A stretch of 9,935 bases of DNA, from contig JAKUUF010000049.1 of NCBI GenBank assembly GCA_022448705.1, positions 1 through 9,935 on the forward strand, in the 5' to 3' direction. The DNA is from SAR324 cluster bacterium. Its GTDB lineage: Bacteria > SAR324 > NAC60-12. Below, in pieces: positions 1 through 6,171 of this stretch (position 1 is the stretch's first letter; each line of letters starts with the position of its first letter). The notes beneath the pieces were generated by a model. That model had not been told where the DNA came from. It saw nothing but the letters and a program-made list of their open reading frames with translations, and made no database searches. Both the position numbers and the translations under genes were made by a program.

Positions 1-2
1 TT

Positions 3-179
3 GGGGATCATTCATTGAAGTTTTTGCGGAATAAATATAATAGACCAACTATTGTGTATCAGCAAAGTGCTGAAATTCTAGATCTCCCATTTGAAGATAT
101 TCAGACTCTTCAGGATTTAATAGAGGTGTTCAGGACAGAAATGATTAAAAGAAAAAATTTGATTGCATTTGATGACTAA
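3..179 (+). CDS. 3' end of an unrecognised protein (partial)
   Basis: An open frame enters from the left edge and runs 58 codons to a TAA at 177-179. The C-terminal peptide is charged and looks like ordinary protein: it contains NRPTIVYQQSAEILDLPFED and ends KRKNLIAFDD. It has a reasonable mix of hydrophobic and acidic residues with predicted helical character. I do not recognise the family. It converges on greA, with only 10 bp between the two stop codons and no visible terminator hairpin. The start lies outside the window. It could be a chance open frame, but 58 sense codons in AT-rich DNA with a protein-like composition favour a real gene. Confidence 0.5.
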   Translation, partial: GDHSLKFLRNKYNRPTIVYQQSAEILDLPFEDIQTLQDLIEVFRTEMIKRKNLIAFDD

Positions 180-189
180 ATGTAAATCA

Positions 190-669
190 TCATGTAATGA
201 ATTCGACTTTAAGAATTTCGATTTCAATTTTTCCTTTTGGAATAGGAATGGTGAGAGTCTCTCCAGCAGACCTGCCGATCAATGCACGCGCTATTGGAGA
301 GGAAATTGAAATTTTATTTTGCTTTATATCTGATTCATCTTCACCTACAATCTGATAATTACTGACTTCTTCAGTATCAATATCCTCGAAGGTGACAGTT
401 GCTCCAAATACGACCTTATCTCCGGATAGTTTTTCAATATCAATTACATTTGCATTTGCCAACTTGGCATTAAGTTCCTGTATTCTGCCCTCAATAAATC
501 CCTGCTGCTCTTTTGCGGCATGATATTCAGCATTTTCCTTTAGATCTCCGTGTTCCCTTGCCGTGGAAATTGCATTAACAACTGCAGGCCTATCAGTATT
601 TAAAAGTTGTTTTAGTTCTTTTTTTAAAAGTTCATATCCCTTTTTGGTAACGGGGTAAGATTCTTTCAT
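190..669 (-). CDS. greA: Transcription elongation factor GreA
   Basis: GreA enters the secondary channel of RNA polymerase and stimulates cleavage of backtracked transcripts so that stalled complexes resume. The 159-residue length is normal for the family (E. coli 158). Residues 1-75 form the N-terminal coiled coil. The tip carries the signature AREHGDLKENAEYHAAKE, with acidic residues Asp42 and Glu45 matching the E. coli pair that coordinates the catalytic magnesium. Residues from about 83 to the end are the FKBP-like domain, including the conserved stretch SPIARALIGRSAGE. The ATG start at 667-669 fits the family N-terminus; no Shine-Dalgarno sequence is visible in front of it. The gene lies downstream of the small lipoprotein gene, 117 bp away on the same strand. 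A short dyad, TTCTC-A-GAGAA (696-706), sits in its leader. Confidence 0.97.
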   Translation of the reverse strand: MKESYPVTKKGYELLKKELKQLLNTDRPAVVNAISTAREHGDLKENAEYHAAKEQQGFIEGRIQELNAKLANANVIDIEKLSGDKVVFGATVTFEDIDTEEVSNYQIVGEDESDIKQNKISISSPIARALIGRSAGETLTIPIPKGKIEIEILKVEFIT

Positions 670-786
670 AGCTGAAAATTATTACAGATTGAATTTTCTC
701 AGAGAATTTAACTTAACTGATTTATTTTTGGAATAACAAAGTGCTATAGGGTAGAAAGACGGAATAAAATGATCAAGATGCGAAAT

Positions 787-1221
787 TCAGCGAATGTTTG
801 GCATTACCCATTCATATTGATCGCGGTAAACGGAGATCATTTCTCCTTGATCATCATCAGGCATGTTACGGCGTATTATCCGTGCTAAAGAGGTGTTCAT
901 TTCCTGTAAATTCTGCATTGCATAATAATGTGAAATTCTTCTGTCCCAACAATTTTTAACCTTCCGGGATTCATACACTGAATCTGATGCTGCATAAAAT
1001 GCCTGGTAAAGTTGATTGTCGCTTCTTTCATCAAAAAACAGGGCCAATCCTGACTTGGCATCCTCATGAAGTTTAAAGGCTCTTTCAATCACAACACTTG
1101 CACAGGTTGTCGGTGCAGCTTGCTCTTTGGTAAAACCAATGATTTTATTAAAATTTGAACATCCGGAGCAAATAAGAAAAATTCCGGAGAGAAAAAATAA
1201 CAGTAAACTTCTTTGCATCAT
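787..1221 (-). CDS. Small predicted lipoprotein, family not recognised
   Basis: A 144-residue protein with a classic lipoprotein signal peptide: a positively charged start (MMQR), a hydrophobic core of about 14 residues, and the lipobox-like sequence ICSGC. Cys21 would be the lipidated residue. The mature part contains Cys40 and Cys91, is rich in helix formers and aromatic residues, and ends EWVMPNIR. I recognise no enzymatic motif or named family. Two adjacent ATG codons (1219-1221 and 1216-1218) could each serve as the start. There is no Shine-Dalgarno sequence. It shares strand with greA (117 bp downstream) and with the FAH-family gene (141 bp upstream), but the gaps are wide enough for separate transcription. 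Residue 22 is serine rather than aspartate, so an outer-membrane destination is likely by the general sorting rule. Confidence 0.8.
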   Translation of the reverse strand: MMQRSLLLFFLSGIFLICSGCSNFNKIIGFTKEQAAPTTCASVVIERAFKLHEDAKSGLALFFDERSDNQLYQAFYAASDSVYESRKVKNCWDRRISHYYAMQNLQEMNTSLARIIRRNMPDDDQGEMISVYRDQYEWVMPNIR

Positions 1222-1286
1222 TTAAATAGTAAAAATTGTTTAATGGTTACTTAAATTATTCAAAAGAAGAATAATTCCATTAATTT

Positions 1287-1308
1287 TTACAGTATAAATT
1301 AACTGTAA
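1287..1308. repeat. 7-bp inverted repeat between the lipoprotein and FAH-family genes
   Basis: TTACAGT and ACTGTAA form a perfect 7-bp dyad around an 8-nt loop. It lies about 55 bp beyond the stop codon of the FAH-family gene and about 65 bp ahead of the lipoprotein start. Read on the minus strand it is followed by an A/T-rich stretch but not by a clean T-run, so it is not a textbook terminator. It could equally be an operator or a weak 3' hairpin. Confidence 0.35.
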
Positions 1309-1362
1309 TTTTCTTCGGCAGTTTATCACTAAACTTTAGAACTAATTTGAGGCGTTCAATTT

Positions 1363-2049
1363 TCAAACGATTTTTATTTCCAACTTTGTCAGTTTTTCCA
1401 CTGCTCCTTCTAATTTATCTCCCCTTTTAAGGGGGCCAACACCTGATGGTGTTCCGGTGAAAATCAAGTCTCCTGGACAGAGTTCAAAAAATCCTGAGAG
1501 GATGGATATAATTTCAGGTACAGACCAGATCATTTCAGAAATATCACCCTGCTGACGAATCTCACCGTTTACTCTAAGAGTGATACTCCCCTTTTCGAGG
1601 TATCCAACTTCATCAACTTTATGCAACACTGAGCATGGTGCAGAATGGTCAAAACCTTTTGCTACAGCCCATGGACGACCTTTCTTTTTTGCCTCCTGCT
1701 GCAAGTCTCTCCGTGTTAAATCCAGACCCACTGTGTAACCAAATACGTGATTGAGTGCTTCTGATTTTGAAATTTTGTTCCCTTTTTCTCCAATAGCAAC
1801 AACCAATTCAATTTCGTGGTGCAAATTTTTTGTCACGGGCGGATAAGAAATTTGTGAGTTCTGATGAAAAACTGCGTCTGCTGGTTTGCTGAAGAAAAAT
1901 GGGGCATCACGCTGAGGATTTGATCCCATTTCATACATATGTTCAGAGTAATTCTGACCCACGCAATAAATTCTATGGACAGGAAAAACGTCTTCAGTTC
2001 CCGCAACAGACAGTACAGGAATTTTATGAATTGGAAAAACGTAACTCAT
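1363..2049 (-). CDS. Fumarylacetoacetate hydrolase family protein (fumarylpyruvate hydrolase / FAHD1-like)
   Basis: A metal-dependent hydrolase or decarboxylase acting on beta-diketo acids. Within the family it most resembles the short NagK/FAHD1 type, which splits fumarylpyruvate or acylpyruvates or decarboxylates oxaloacetate. Visible motifs, numbered from the ATG at 2047-2049 (228 residues): RIYCVGQNYSEHMYEMG near residues 26-42, FFFSKPADAV near 51-60, metal ligands Glu79 and Glu81 in HHEIELVVAIG, Asp110 in GLDLTRRD, Lys131 in AVAKGFD, and GTPSGVG at 199-205. The length is normal for this subgroup. An in-frame TTG at 2050-2052 would add one residue, but the adjacent ATG is the better start. 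It is transcribed divergently from the thioesterase-like gene; the pair could act in aromatic-ring catabolism. The exact substrate cannot be told from sequence. Confidence 0.9.
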   Translation of the reverse strand: MSYVFPIHKIPVLSVAGTEDVFPVHRIYCVGQNYSEHMYEMGSNPQRDAPFFFSKPADAVFHQNSQISYPPVTKNLHHEIELVVAIGEKGNKISKSEALNHVFGYTVGLDLTRRDLQQEAKKKGRPWAVAKGFDHSAPCSVLHKVDEVGYLEKGSITLRVNGEIRQQGDISEMIWSVPEIISILSGFFELCPGDLIFTGTPSGVGPLKRGDKLEGAVEKLTKLEIKIV

Positions 2050-2098
2050 CAAAATGTTTATAAATTTTTAAATAGATTCAATTTAATTTAATTGTTTA

Positions 2099-2104
2099 AT
2101 TATA
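2099..2104 (-). promoter_or_regulatory. Possible -10 element for the FAH-family gene
   Basis: A perfect TATAAT hexamer on the minus strand lies 49 bp upstream of the ATG at 2049. A consensus TTGACA is present on the same strand (2131-2136) but 26 bp away, too far to be its -35 partner. The hexamer could arise by chance in such AT-rich sequence. Confidence 0.3.
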
Positions 2105-2140
2105 AGTAAACTTCAACCATCATTTTGTTTTGTCAAAGCT

Positions 2141-2152
2141 TGTTTGTAAACA
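2141..2152. promoter_or_regulatory. Operator-like palindrome in the divergent intergenic region
   Basis: TGTTT-GT-AAACA is a perfect dyad with 5-bp arms and a 2-bp centre. It lies between the FAH-family gene and the thioesterase-like gene, a usual position for a shared regulator binding site. No regulator gene is in the window. It directly follows AAAGCTTGT (2135-2143), which recurs at 2263-2271 next to the putative thioesterase promoter. Confidence 0.3.
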
Positions 2153-2182
2153 TAGATGATTGCATAATCACTCTGTTCTGCT

Positions 2183-2195
2183 TATGCTGTTCATC
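2183..2195 (+). repeat. 13-bp direct repeat, copy 1
   Basis: TATGCTGTTCATC occurs here in the gap upstream of the thioesterase-like gene and again at 2821-2833 in the gap downstream of it. The flanks differ immediately on both sides. One such match is roughly what chance allows in 10 kb, so significance is doubtful. Confidence 0.3.
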
Positions 2196-2248
2196 ACGAC
2201 TTGAGAAGCAGGATTAAAGATCAGTAAGAATTTGAATTATACAATCAT

Positions 2249-2276
2249 TTGCAGAGTTATTAAAAGCTTGTAAAAT
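2249..2276 (+). promoter_or_regulatory. Putative promoter of the thioesterase-like gene
   Basis: TTGCAG (2249-2254) and TAAAAT (2271-2276) are separated by 16 bp. The -10 matches five of six consensus positions and the -35 only three. Transcription would begin near 2283, giving a leader of about 34 nt to the ATG at 2317 and leaving almost none for the in-frame TTG at 2284. This weakly supports the ATG start. Confidence 0.35.
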
Positions 2277-2316
2277 GGTTTAATTGTTTGAGAAACATCA
2301 AATCATATATTCTTTT

Positions 2317-2733
2317 ATGTTAAAAAATACACTCTCCATTAATGTAGCCTGGGGGCATTGTGACCCCGCGAATATAGTTTTTTATCCGAATTATTTTATC
2401 TGGTTCGATCAGAGTTCTCATCTATTATTTGACAAAGCAGGGGCAAATATGAGCAGCCTGATGAAGGAATTTGGAGTTGTAGGGTTACCAATAGTTGATG
2501 CTCATTCAGAATTTCTTGCTCCATCTTCATATGGAGACATGATCGAAGTTACAAGTTGGGTGAGCGAGTGGAGGGATAAAACACTGATTACATCACATGA
2601 AATCCATAATAATGGACGACTAGCAGTAAAAGGAACTGAAGTACGTATCTGGGCTAAACCACATCCTGAAGACCCCAATAGACTGCAGGGGCAATCTATT
2701 CCTGACTCTCTAAGATCCCGCTTTGAGGGATAA
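2317..2733 (+). CDS. 4-hydroxybenzoyl-CoA thioesterase-like hotdog-fold thioesterase
   Basis: A single-hotdog acyl-CoA thioesterase of 138 residues, the usual size for the 4HBT family. The N-terminal motif GHCDPANIVFYPNYFIWFD (residues 13-31) contains the catalytic aspartate, Asp16, equivalent to Asp17 of the Pseudomonas 4-hydroxybenzoyl-CoA thioesterase. Further matches to that enzyme as I recall it are GVVGLPIV, the SSYGDMIEV strand, SEWRDKTL and TEVRIWA. This resembles the 4-hydroxybenzoyl-CoA enzyme more than the Tol-Pal-linked YbgC type. I chose the ATG at 2317; an in-frame TTG at 2284 would add 11 residues that do not resemble the family N-terminus. There is no Shine-Dalgarno sequence at either start. 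It is divergent from the FAH-family gene and 154 bp ahead of selD on the same strand. The true acyl group is unproven. Confidence 0.85.
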   Translation: MLKNTLSINVAWGHCDPANIVFYPNYFIWFDQSSHLLFDKAGANMSSLMKEFGVVGLPIVDAHSEFLAPSSYGDMIEVTSWVSEWRDKTLITSHEIHNNGRLAVKGTEVRIWAKPHPEDPNRLQGQSIPDSLRSRFEG

Positions 2734-2788
2734 GTCTTGTTATTTTACTTCCATCTTGAAATCCTGAAAATAGCTTGTTTAAAGCTGT

Positions 2789-2814
2789 TATATTCGTTTT
2801 TTACAGCGAATATA
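2789..2814 (+). repeat. Inverted repeat in the thioesterase-selD gap
   Basis: TATATTCG (2789-2796) and CGAATATA (2807-2814) form a perfect 8-bp stem with a 10-nt loop beginning in six Ts. An alternative stem interleaves with it: GCTGT (2784-2788) with ACAGC (2803-2807). The two share a base and interlock, so they are probably mutually exclusive. The hairpin is 55 bp after the thioesterase stop and 73 bp before the selD ATG. There is no T-run after the stem, so it is not a standard intrinsic terminator. Confidence 0.4.
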
Positions 2815-2820
2815 TTCAAG

Positions 2821-2833
2821 TATGCTGTTCATC
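2821..2833 (+). repeat. 13-bp direct repeat, copy 2
   Basis: This is the second copy of TATGCTGTTCATC, in the selD leader region; the first is at 2183-2195. Confidence 0.3.
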
Positions 2834-2867
2834 TTGTTTTCTATAGATTGATTAAATTGAACATTAA

Positions 2868-2880
2868 ATTGTTAAACAAT
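2868..2880. promoter_or_regulatory. Palindrome immediately upstream of the selD start
   Basis: ATTGTT-A-AACAAT is a perfect 6-1-6 dyad that ends 7 bp before the selD ATG, in the place where a ribosome-binding site would lie. It overlaps another possible stem, TGTTAA with TTAACA (2870-2888), which includes the first base of the start codon. Either could hide the start region in the mRNA or bind a protein. In such AT-rich sequence chance is also possible. Confidence 0.3.
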
Positions 2881-2887
2881 ATTTAAC

Positions 2888-3922
2888 ATGCCAAATCTTA
2901 CCAGTTTAGCAAAATCCTGCGGTTGAGCAGCCAAATTCGGTCCGGTCGGACTGAAAAAACTTCTGTCTTCATTACCGCAAAATTTTGATCAAAATGTGCT
3001 GGTTGGTTTTGACACCAGTGATGACGCCGGAGTCTATCGTCTGAATGATGAACAGGCACTGGTTTTCACAGCTGATTTCATCACACCACCAGTAGATGAT
3101 CCATTGATATACGGACAGATAGCTGCTGCGAATTCACTCAGCGATATTTATGCTATGGGAGGCAAGCCATTGTCCTGCCTGAATCTTGTTGGTTTCCCTT
3201 CAGGAAAACTTGATAACGAAGTTTTAGAAGGAATAATTGCTGGTGCACTGCAAAAAATAACCGAGGCAGGCGCAGTTCTTTTAGGAGGACATACAACTGA
3301 CGATGATGAACCAAAATTCGGATTAACAGTAACCGGTCTGGTACATCCTGAAAAAATTTGGAGAAACAGCGGCCTGCAAGACGGAGATCATTTGATTCTA
3401 ACTAAGCCCATAGGCAGTGGAGTATTGCTAAATGCTAACAAAAAGAAACTGGTTTCTCAAAATGCTTTGCAGGAATGTATTGAATCAATGACCAAACTTA
3501 ATAAAACTGCAGCGGAATTAATGGCTGATTTTGAGATACATGCAGCAACAGATATAACAGGATTTGGTTTTGCTGGACACGCTCTGGAAATGGTTCAGGG
3601 AGATGAGCTGACATTGAATTTTACTTTGGACAAAATTCCTTTTTTTAGAGAAGCATGTCAAATGTACCTGAATGGTATCACTACAAGGGTAAATAAAATC
3701 AACCGTGAGATGGTTGAACAACACTGGTCTTTCCCCCATGAAAGTAGGCCTGAGCAACAGGAGTTATTACTTGACCCTCAGACCAGTGGTGGTCTTTTAT
3801 TTGCTGTCCCGGGAGACCAATCTGCCTCAGTTATAAGTGCTCTTCATAATGCAGGGATCACTTCCTCCAAACAAGTTGGCTTTGTTAGCAAATTCAAAAT
3901 TGCGAAGCTGATCTTCAGCTAA
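2888..3922 (+). CDS. selD: Selenide, water dikinase (selenophosphate synthetase), selenocysteine-containing
   Basis: SelD makes selenophosphate from selenide and ATP, the selenium donor for selenocysteine and 2-selenouridine. The gene starts at ATG 2888 and has an in-frame TGA at codon 13 (2924-2926), read as selenocysteine. The result is 344 residues, against 347 in E. coli. The N-terminus reads KSCG-Sec-AAKFGPVGLKKLL; Sec13 aligns with E. coli Cys17 and Lys16 with the essential Lys20. Later motifs are DTSDDAGVY (Asp46), NSLSDIYAMGGKP (Asp86), GGHTTDDDEP, TDITGFGFAGHALEM and LLDPQTSGGLL, all expected for the PurM-like ATP-binding fold. A stop-free reading would begin at GTG 2996 and lose the catalytic segment. 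A SECIS hairpin follows the TGA at 2936-2955. Cys11 lies two residues before Sec13, giving a C-x-U pair. No other selenium gene is in the window. Confidence 0.95.
2924..2926 (+). other. In-frame UGA recoded as selenocysteine in selD
   Basis: The codon is in phase with ATG 2888 and with the rest of selD, and it occupies the catalytic Cys/Sec position of the family. Homology continues on both sides, so the TGA is not a true stop or a frameshift. Recoding needs SelB, SelA and tRNA-Sec, which must lie elsewhere in the genome. Confidence 0.92.
2936..2955 (+). promoter_or_regulatory. Bacterial SECIS element
   Basis: TTCGGTCC (2936-2943) pairs over all 8 bases, including one G-U pair, with GGACTGAA (2948-2955), closing the tetraloop GGTC (2944-2947). 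The apical loop begins 17 nt after the UGA, within the spacing known for bacterial SECIS elements. Its G-G-U core resembles the SelB-binding loop of the E. coli fdhF element. The hairpin lies wholly inside the coding sequence, as bacterial SECIS elements do, and encodes residues 17-23 of SelD. Confidence 0.88.
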
Positions 3923-3972
3923 AGCCCCCTCCACTAAAATACAATTCTAAAATTCTAAACGAACTTATTAGC

Positions 3973-4002
3973 TTGAAAAAAATTATATATGCTGGGTATA
4001 AT
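3973..4002 (+). promoter_or_regulatory. Putative sigma-70-type promoter of the EF-G gene
   Basis: TTGAAA (3973-3978) and a perfect TATAAT (3997-4002) are 18 bp apart. Transcription would start near 4009, leaving a leader of about 54 nt before the EF-G ATG. This is the best-looking promoter in the window and suggests EF-G is transcribed independently of selD, whose stop is 50 bp upstream of the -35. Confidence 0.6.
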
Positions 4003-4062
4003 GATAAGTTAAACTTTATTTATTGTATATAAATTTTTTCCATAGATTCATTAGACTGGGCT

Positions 4063-6171
4063 ATGAAACCCGCATCTCAAAAAATACTTGAAAACACCAG
4101 AAACATCGGCATTTCTGCGCACATTGACAGTGGTAAAACAACTCTCACTGAAAGAATTTTGTACTATGCAGGAAAAATTCACAAAATTGAAGAAGTACGT
4201 GGTGGCGGTTCCGGTGCGACGATGGATCACATGGAACTGGAAAAAGAAAAAGGAATCACCATTACATCAGCAGCTACAAGTGTAGACTGGAATGATAAGA
4301 AAATAAACATCATTGATACGCCCGGACATGTTGATTTTACGGTAGAAGTTGAACGCTCCCTAAGAGTTCTTGATGGAGCAATTATGATACTATGCGGTGT
4401 GGCTGGTATTCAGTCACAATCGATTACAGTAGATCGTCAAATGAAACGCTACAATGTCCCACGACTGGCATTTGTAAACAAACTGGACCGGATGGGTGCA
4501 AACCCACATAATGGGATAAAAGGCATTTGTGACATTCTTAAACTGAATGCTGTTGCAATGCAGCTGCCGATCGGTCTTGAAGAAGATCATGCAGGAGTGA
4601 TTGATCTGATCAGAATGAAAGCCAATTATTTTGATGGTGAACATGGAGATGACGTTCGCATCGAGGAAATCCCTGATGATATGAAGGAAGACGCAGAAAG
4701 GTATCGGGCTGAGATGTTGGAAGCAGTATCCATGTTTGATGATAAAATGATGGAAGATTTACTTGAAGATAATGAAATTGAAGAAGATACCATCCACGCA
4801 GCAATAAAAAAAGGGGTACAGTCACTTGAATTATGCCCCGTTTACATGGGTAGCGCATTCAAAAACAAAGGAGTTCAATTATTGCTGGATGCTGTTACCC
4901 GATATTTGCCTTCTCCTTTGGAATCAGTTTCAACAAAAGCAAAAGATATCAAAACTCAGGAAGATGTTGTTATGAGTTGTGATCCTGAAAAGCCAACAGT
5001 TGCCATGGCTTTTAAGCTTACGGAAGAGCAATTTGGACAGCTGACATATACCAGGATTTATCAGGGTAAACTGCGTAAAGGAGAGCAGGTAATTAATTCA
5101 AGAACTGGCAACAAAATGCGAATTGGGCGCATGGTAAGAATGCACTCAAATGACCGAGAGAACATTGATGTAGCTGAAGCTGGAGATATTGTTGCAATGG
5201 TTGGAGTAGATTGTGCCTCTGGAGATACTTTTTGTGGAGATGGTATTCATGTTTCATGTGAATCTATTTTTGTTCCGAATGCTGTAATTTCTCTGGCAGT
5301 TAAGGGGAAAAATAATGAACAGCATATGAAAATGAGTAAAGCACTCGGAAGATTTACTCGGGAGGATCCGACTTTTCATGTTGCTACTGATGAAGAGTCT
5401 GGAGATACGGTAATTTCAGGAATGGGTGAACTTCATTTGGATATTTATATTGAACGTATGTTGCGTGAATATGGAATAGATGTAATTGTAGGCGCACCAC
5501 AGGTCAACTACCGAGAGGCAATTACCAAAACGGCAGGGTTTGATTATTTACACAAAAAACAAACCGGAGGAGCAGGACAGTTTGCAGGTGTGAATGGTTC
5601 TGTTGAACCACTGCCGTTAGATAATGAAGAGGGATTTGAATTCGTGAACAAAATATTTGGAGGATCAATCCCTTCAGAACATGTTCCTGCCTGCGAAAAA
5701 GGATTCAGAGATGTGATGGAAAAAGGACCCCTGGCAGCATTCCCAATGGTTAATATCAGGGTCACACTTAATGAAGGAAAATACCATGAGGTTGATTCCA
5801 GTGATTTGGCTTTTCAACTCGCATCACGGTACGCTATGCGTCAGGCAGTTGAAAAAGCAGATCCCGTTTTGCTTGAACCGGTTATGAAAGTTGAAATAGA
5901 AACTCCAAGTGAATTTCAAGGATCAGTGATCGGTGATCTAAGTTCAAGGCGTGGAGTAATATACGGTACTGAAATGAAAGGTGATGAGACAGTTATCAAT
6001 TCTGGAGTTCCCCTTGGAGAAATGTTTGGTTATGCTACAACGCTACGTTCCATGACTGAGGGAAAAGCAAATTACACCATGGAGTTTGAAAAATATTCAG
6101 AATGTCCGAAATTTGTTCAGGAAAAAGTGATTAAGGAACGTCAGGAGAGGCTTAAGGAAAATGATGATTAA
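4063..6171 (+). CDS. fusA: Translation elongation factor G, EF-G1 of the spirochaete/mitochondrial-like class
   Basis: EF-G is the GTPase that drives tRNA-mRNA translocation on the ribosome. The 702-residue length is typical. G-domain motifs: P-loop AHIDSGKTT (19-27), switch I EKEKGITITSAAT (60-72), DTPGH (85-89), NKLD (139-142) and GSAFKNKG (263-270). Domains II to V follow: domain III includes GMGELHLDIYIERM, domain IV starts near YREAIT and includes KKQTGGAGQF, and domain V includes SEFQGSVIGDLSSRRG. The wording NIGISAHIDSGKTT, the TMDHMELEKEKGI segment and LCGVAGIQSQSITVDRQM fit the EF-G1 of spirochaetes, planctomycetes and deltaproteobacteria and mitochondrial EF-G1, rather than the canonical bacterial NIGIMAHIDAGKTT form. 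In that class translocation and ribosome recycling are split between two EF-Gs, so a second EF-G should exist elsewhere. The gene is not in the usual str operon. Its stop overlaps the aminotransferase stop on the other strand. Confidence 0.95.
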   Translation: MKPASQKILENTRNIGISAHIDSGKTTLTERILYYAGKIHKIEEVRGGGSGATMDHMELEKEKGITITSAATSVDWNDKKINIIDTPGHVDFTVEVERSLRVLDGAIMILCGVAGIQSQSITVDRQMKRYNVPRLAFVNKLDRMGANPHNGIKGICDILKLNAVAMQLPIGLEEDHAGVIDLIRMKANYFDGEHGDDVRIEEIPDDMKEDAERYRAEMLEAVSMFDDKMMEDLLEDNEIEEDTIHAAIKKGVQSLELCPVYMGSAFKNKGVQLLLDAVTRYLPSPLESVSTKAKDIKTQEDVVMSCDPEKPTVAMAFKLTEEQFGQLTYTRIYQGKLRKGEQVINSRTGNKMRIGRMVRMHSNDRENIDVAEAGDIVAMVGVDCASGDTFCGDGIHVSCESIFVPNAVISLAVKGKNNEQHMKMSKALGRFTREDPTFHVATDEESGDTVISGMGELHLDIYIERMLREYGIDVIVGAPQVNYREAITKTAGFDYLHKKQTGGAGQFAGVNGSVEPLPLDNEEGFEFVNKIFGGSIPSEHVPACEKGFRDVMEKGPLAAFPMVNIRVTLNEGKYHEVDSSDLAFQLASRYAMRQAVEKADPVLLEPVMKVEIETPSEFQGSVIGDLSSRRGVIYGTEMKGDETVINSGVPLGEMFGYATTLRSMTEGKANYTMEFEKYSECPKFVQEKVIKERQERLKENDD

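Noticed and set aside
2131..2136. Minus-strand TTGACA as a -35 box
   Set aside because: The nearest good -10 (2099-2104) is 26 bp away, and the sequence at 17 bp spacing does not resemble a -10.
2284..2316. TTG start and 11-residue extension of the thioesterase
   Set aside because: The extension does not match the family N-terminus, the ATG at 2317 gives the usual length, and the putative promoter would place the RNA start at about the TTG itself.
2996..2998. GTG as the start of selD
   Set aside because: It is only the first possible start after the in-frame TGA. SelD homology continues upstream through the TGA to the ATG at 2888.
5544..5765. Minus-strand open frame inside the EF-G gene
   Set aside because: It is a shadow of strongly conserved EF-G coding sequence, with no independent start signal or recognisable product.
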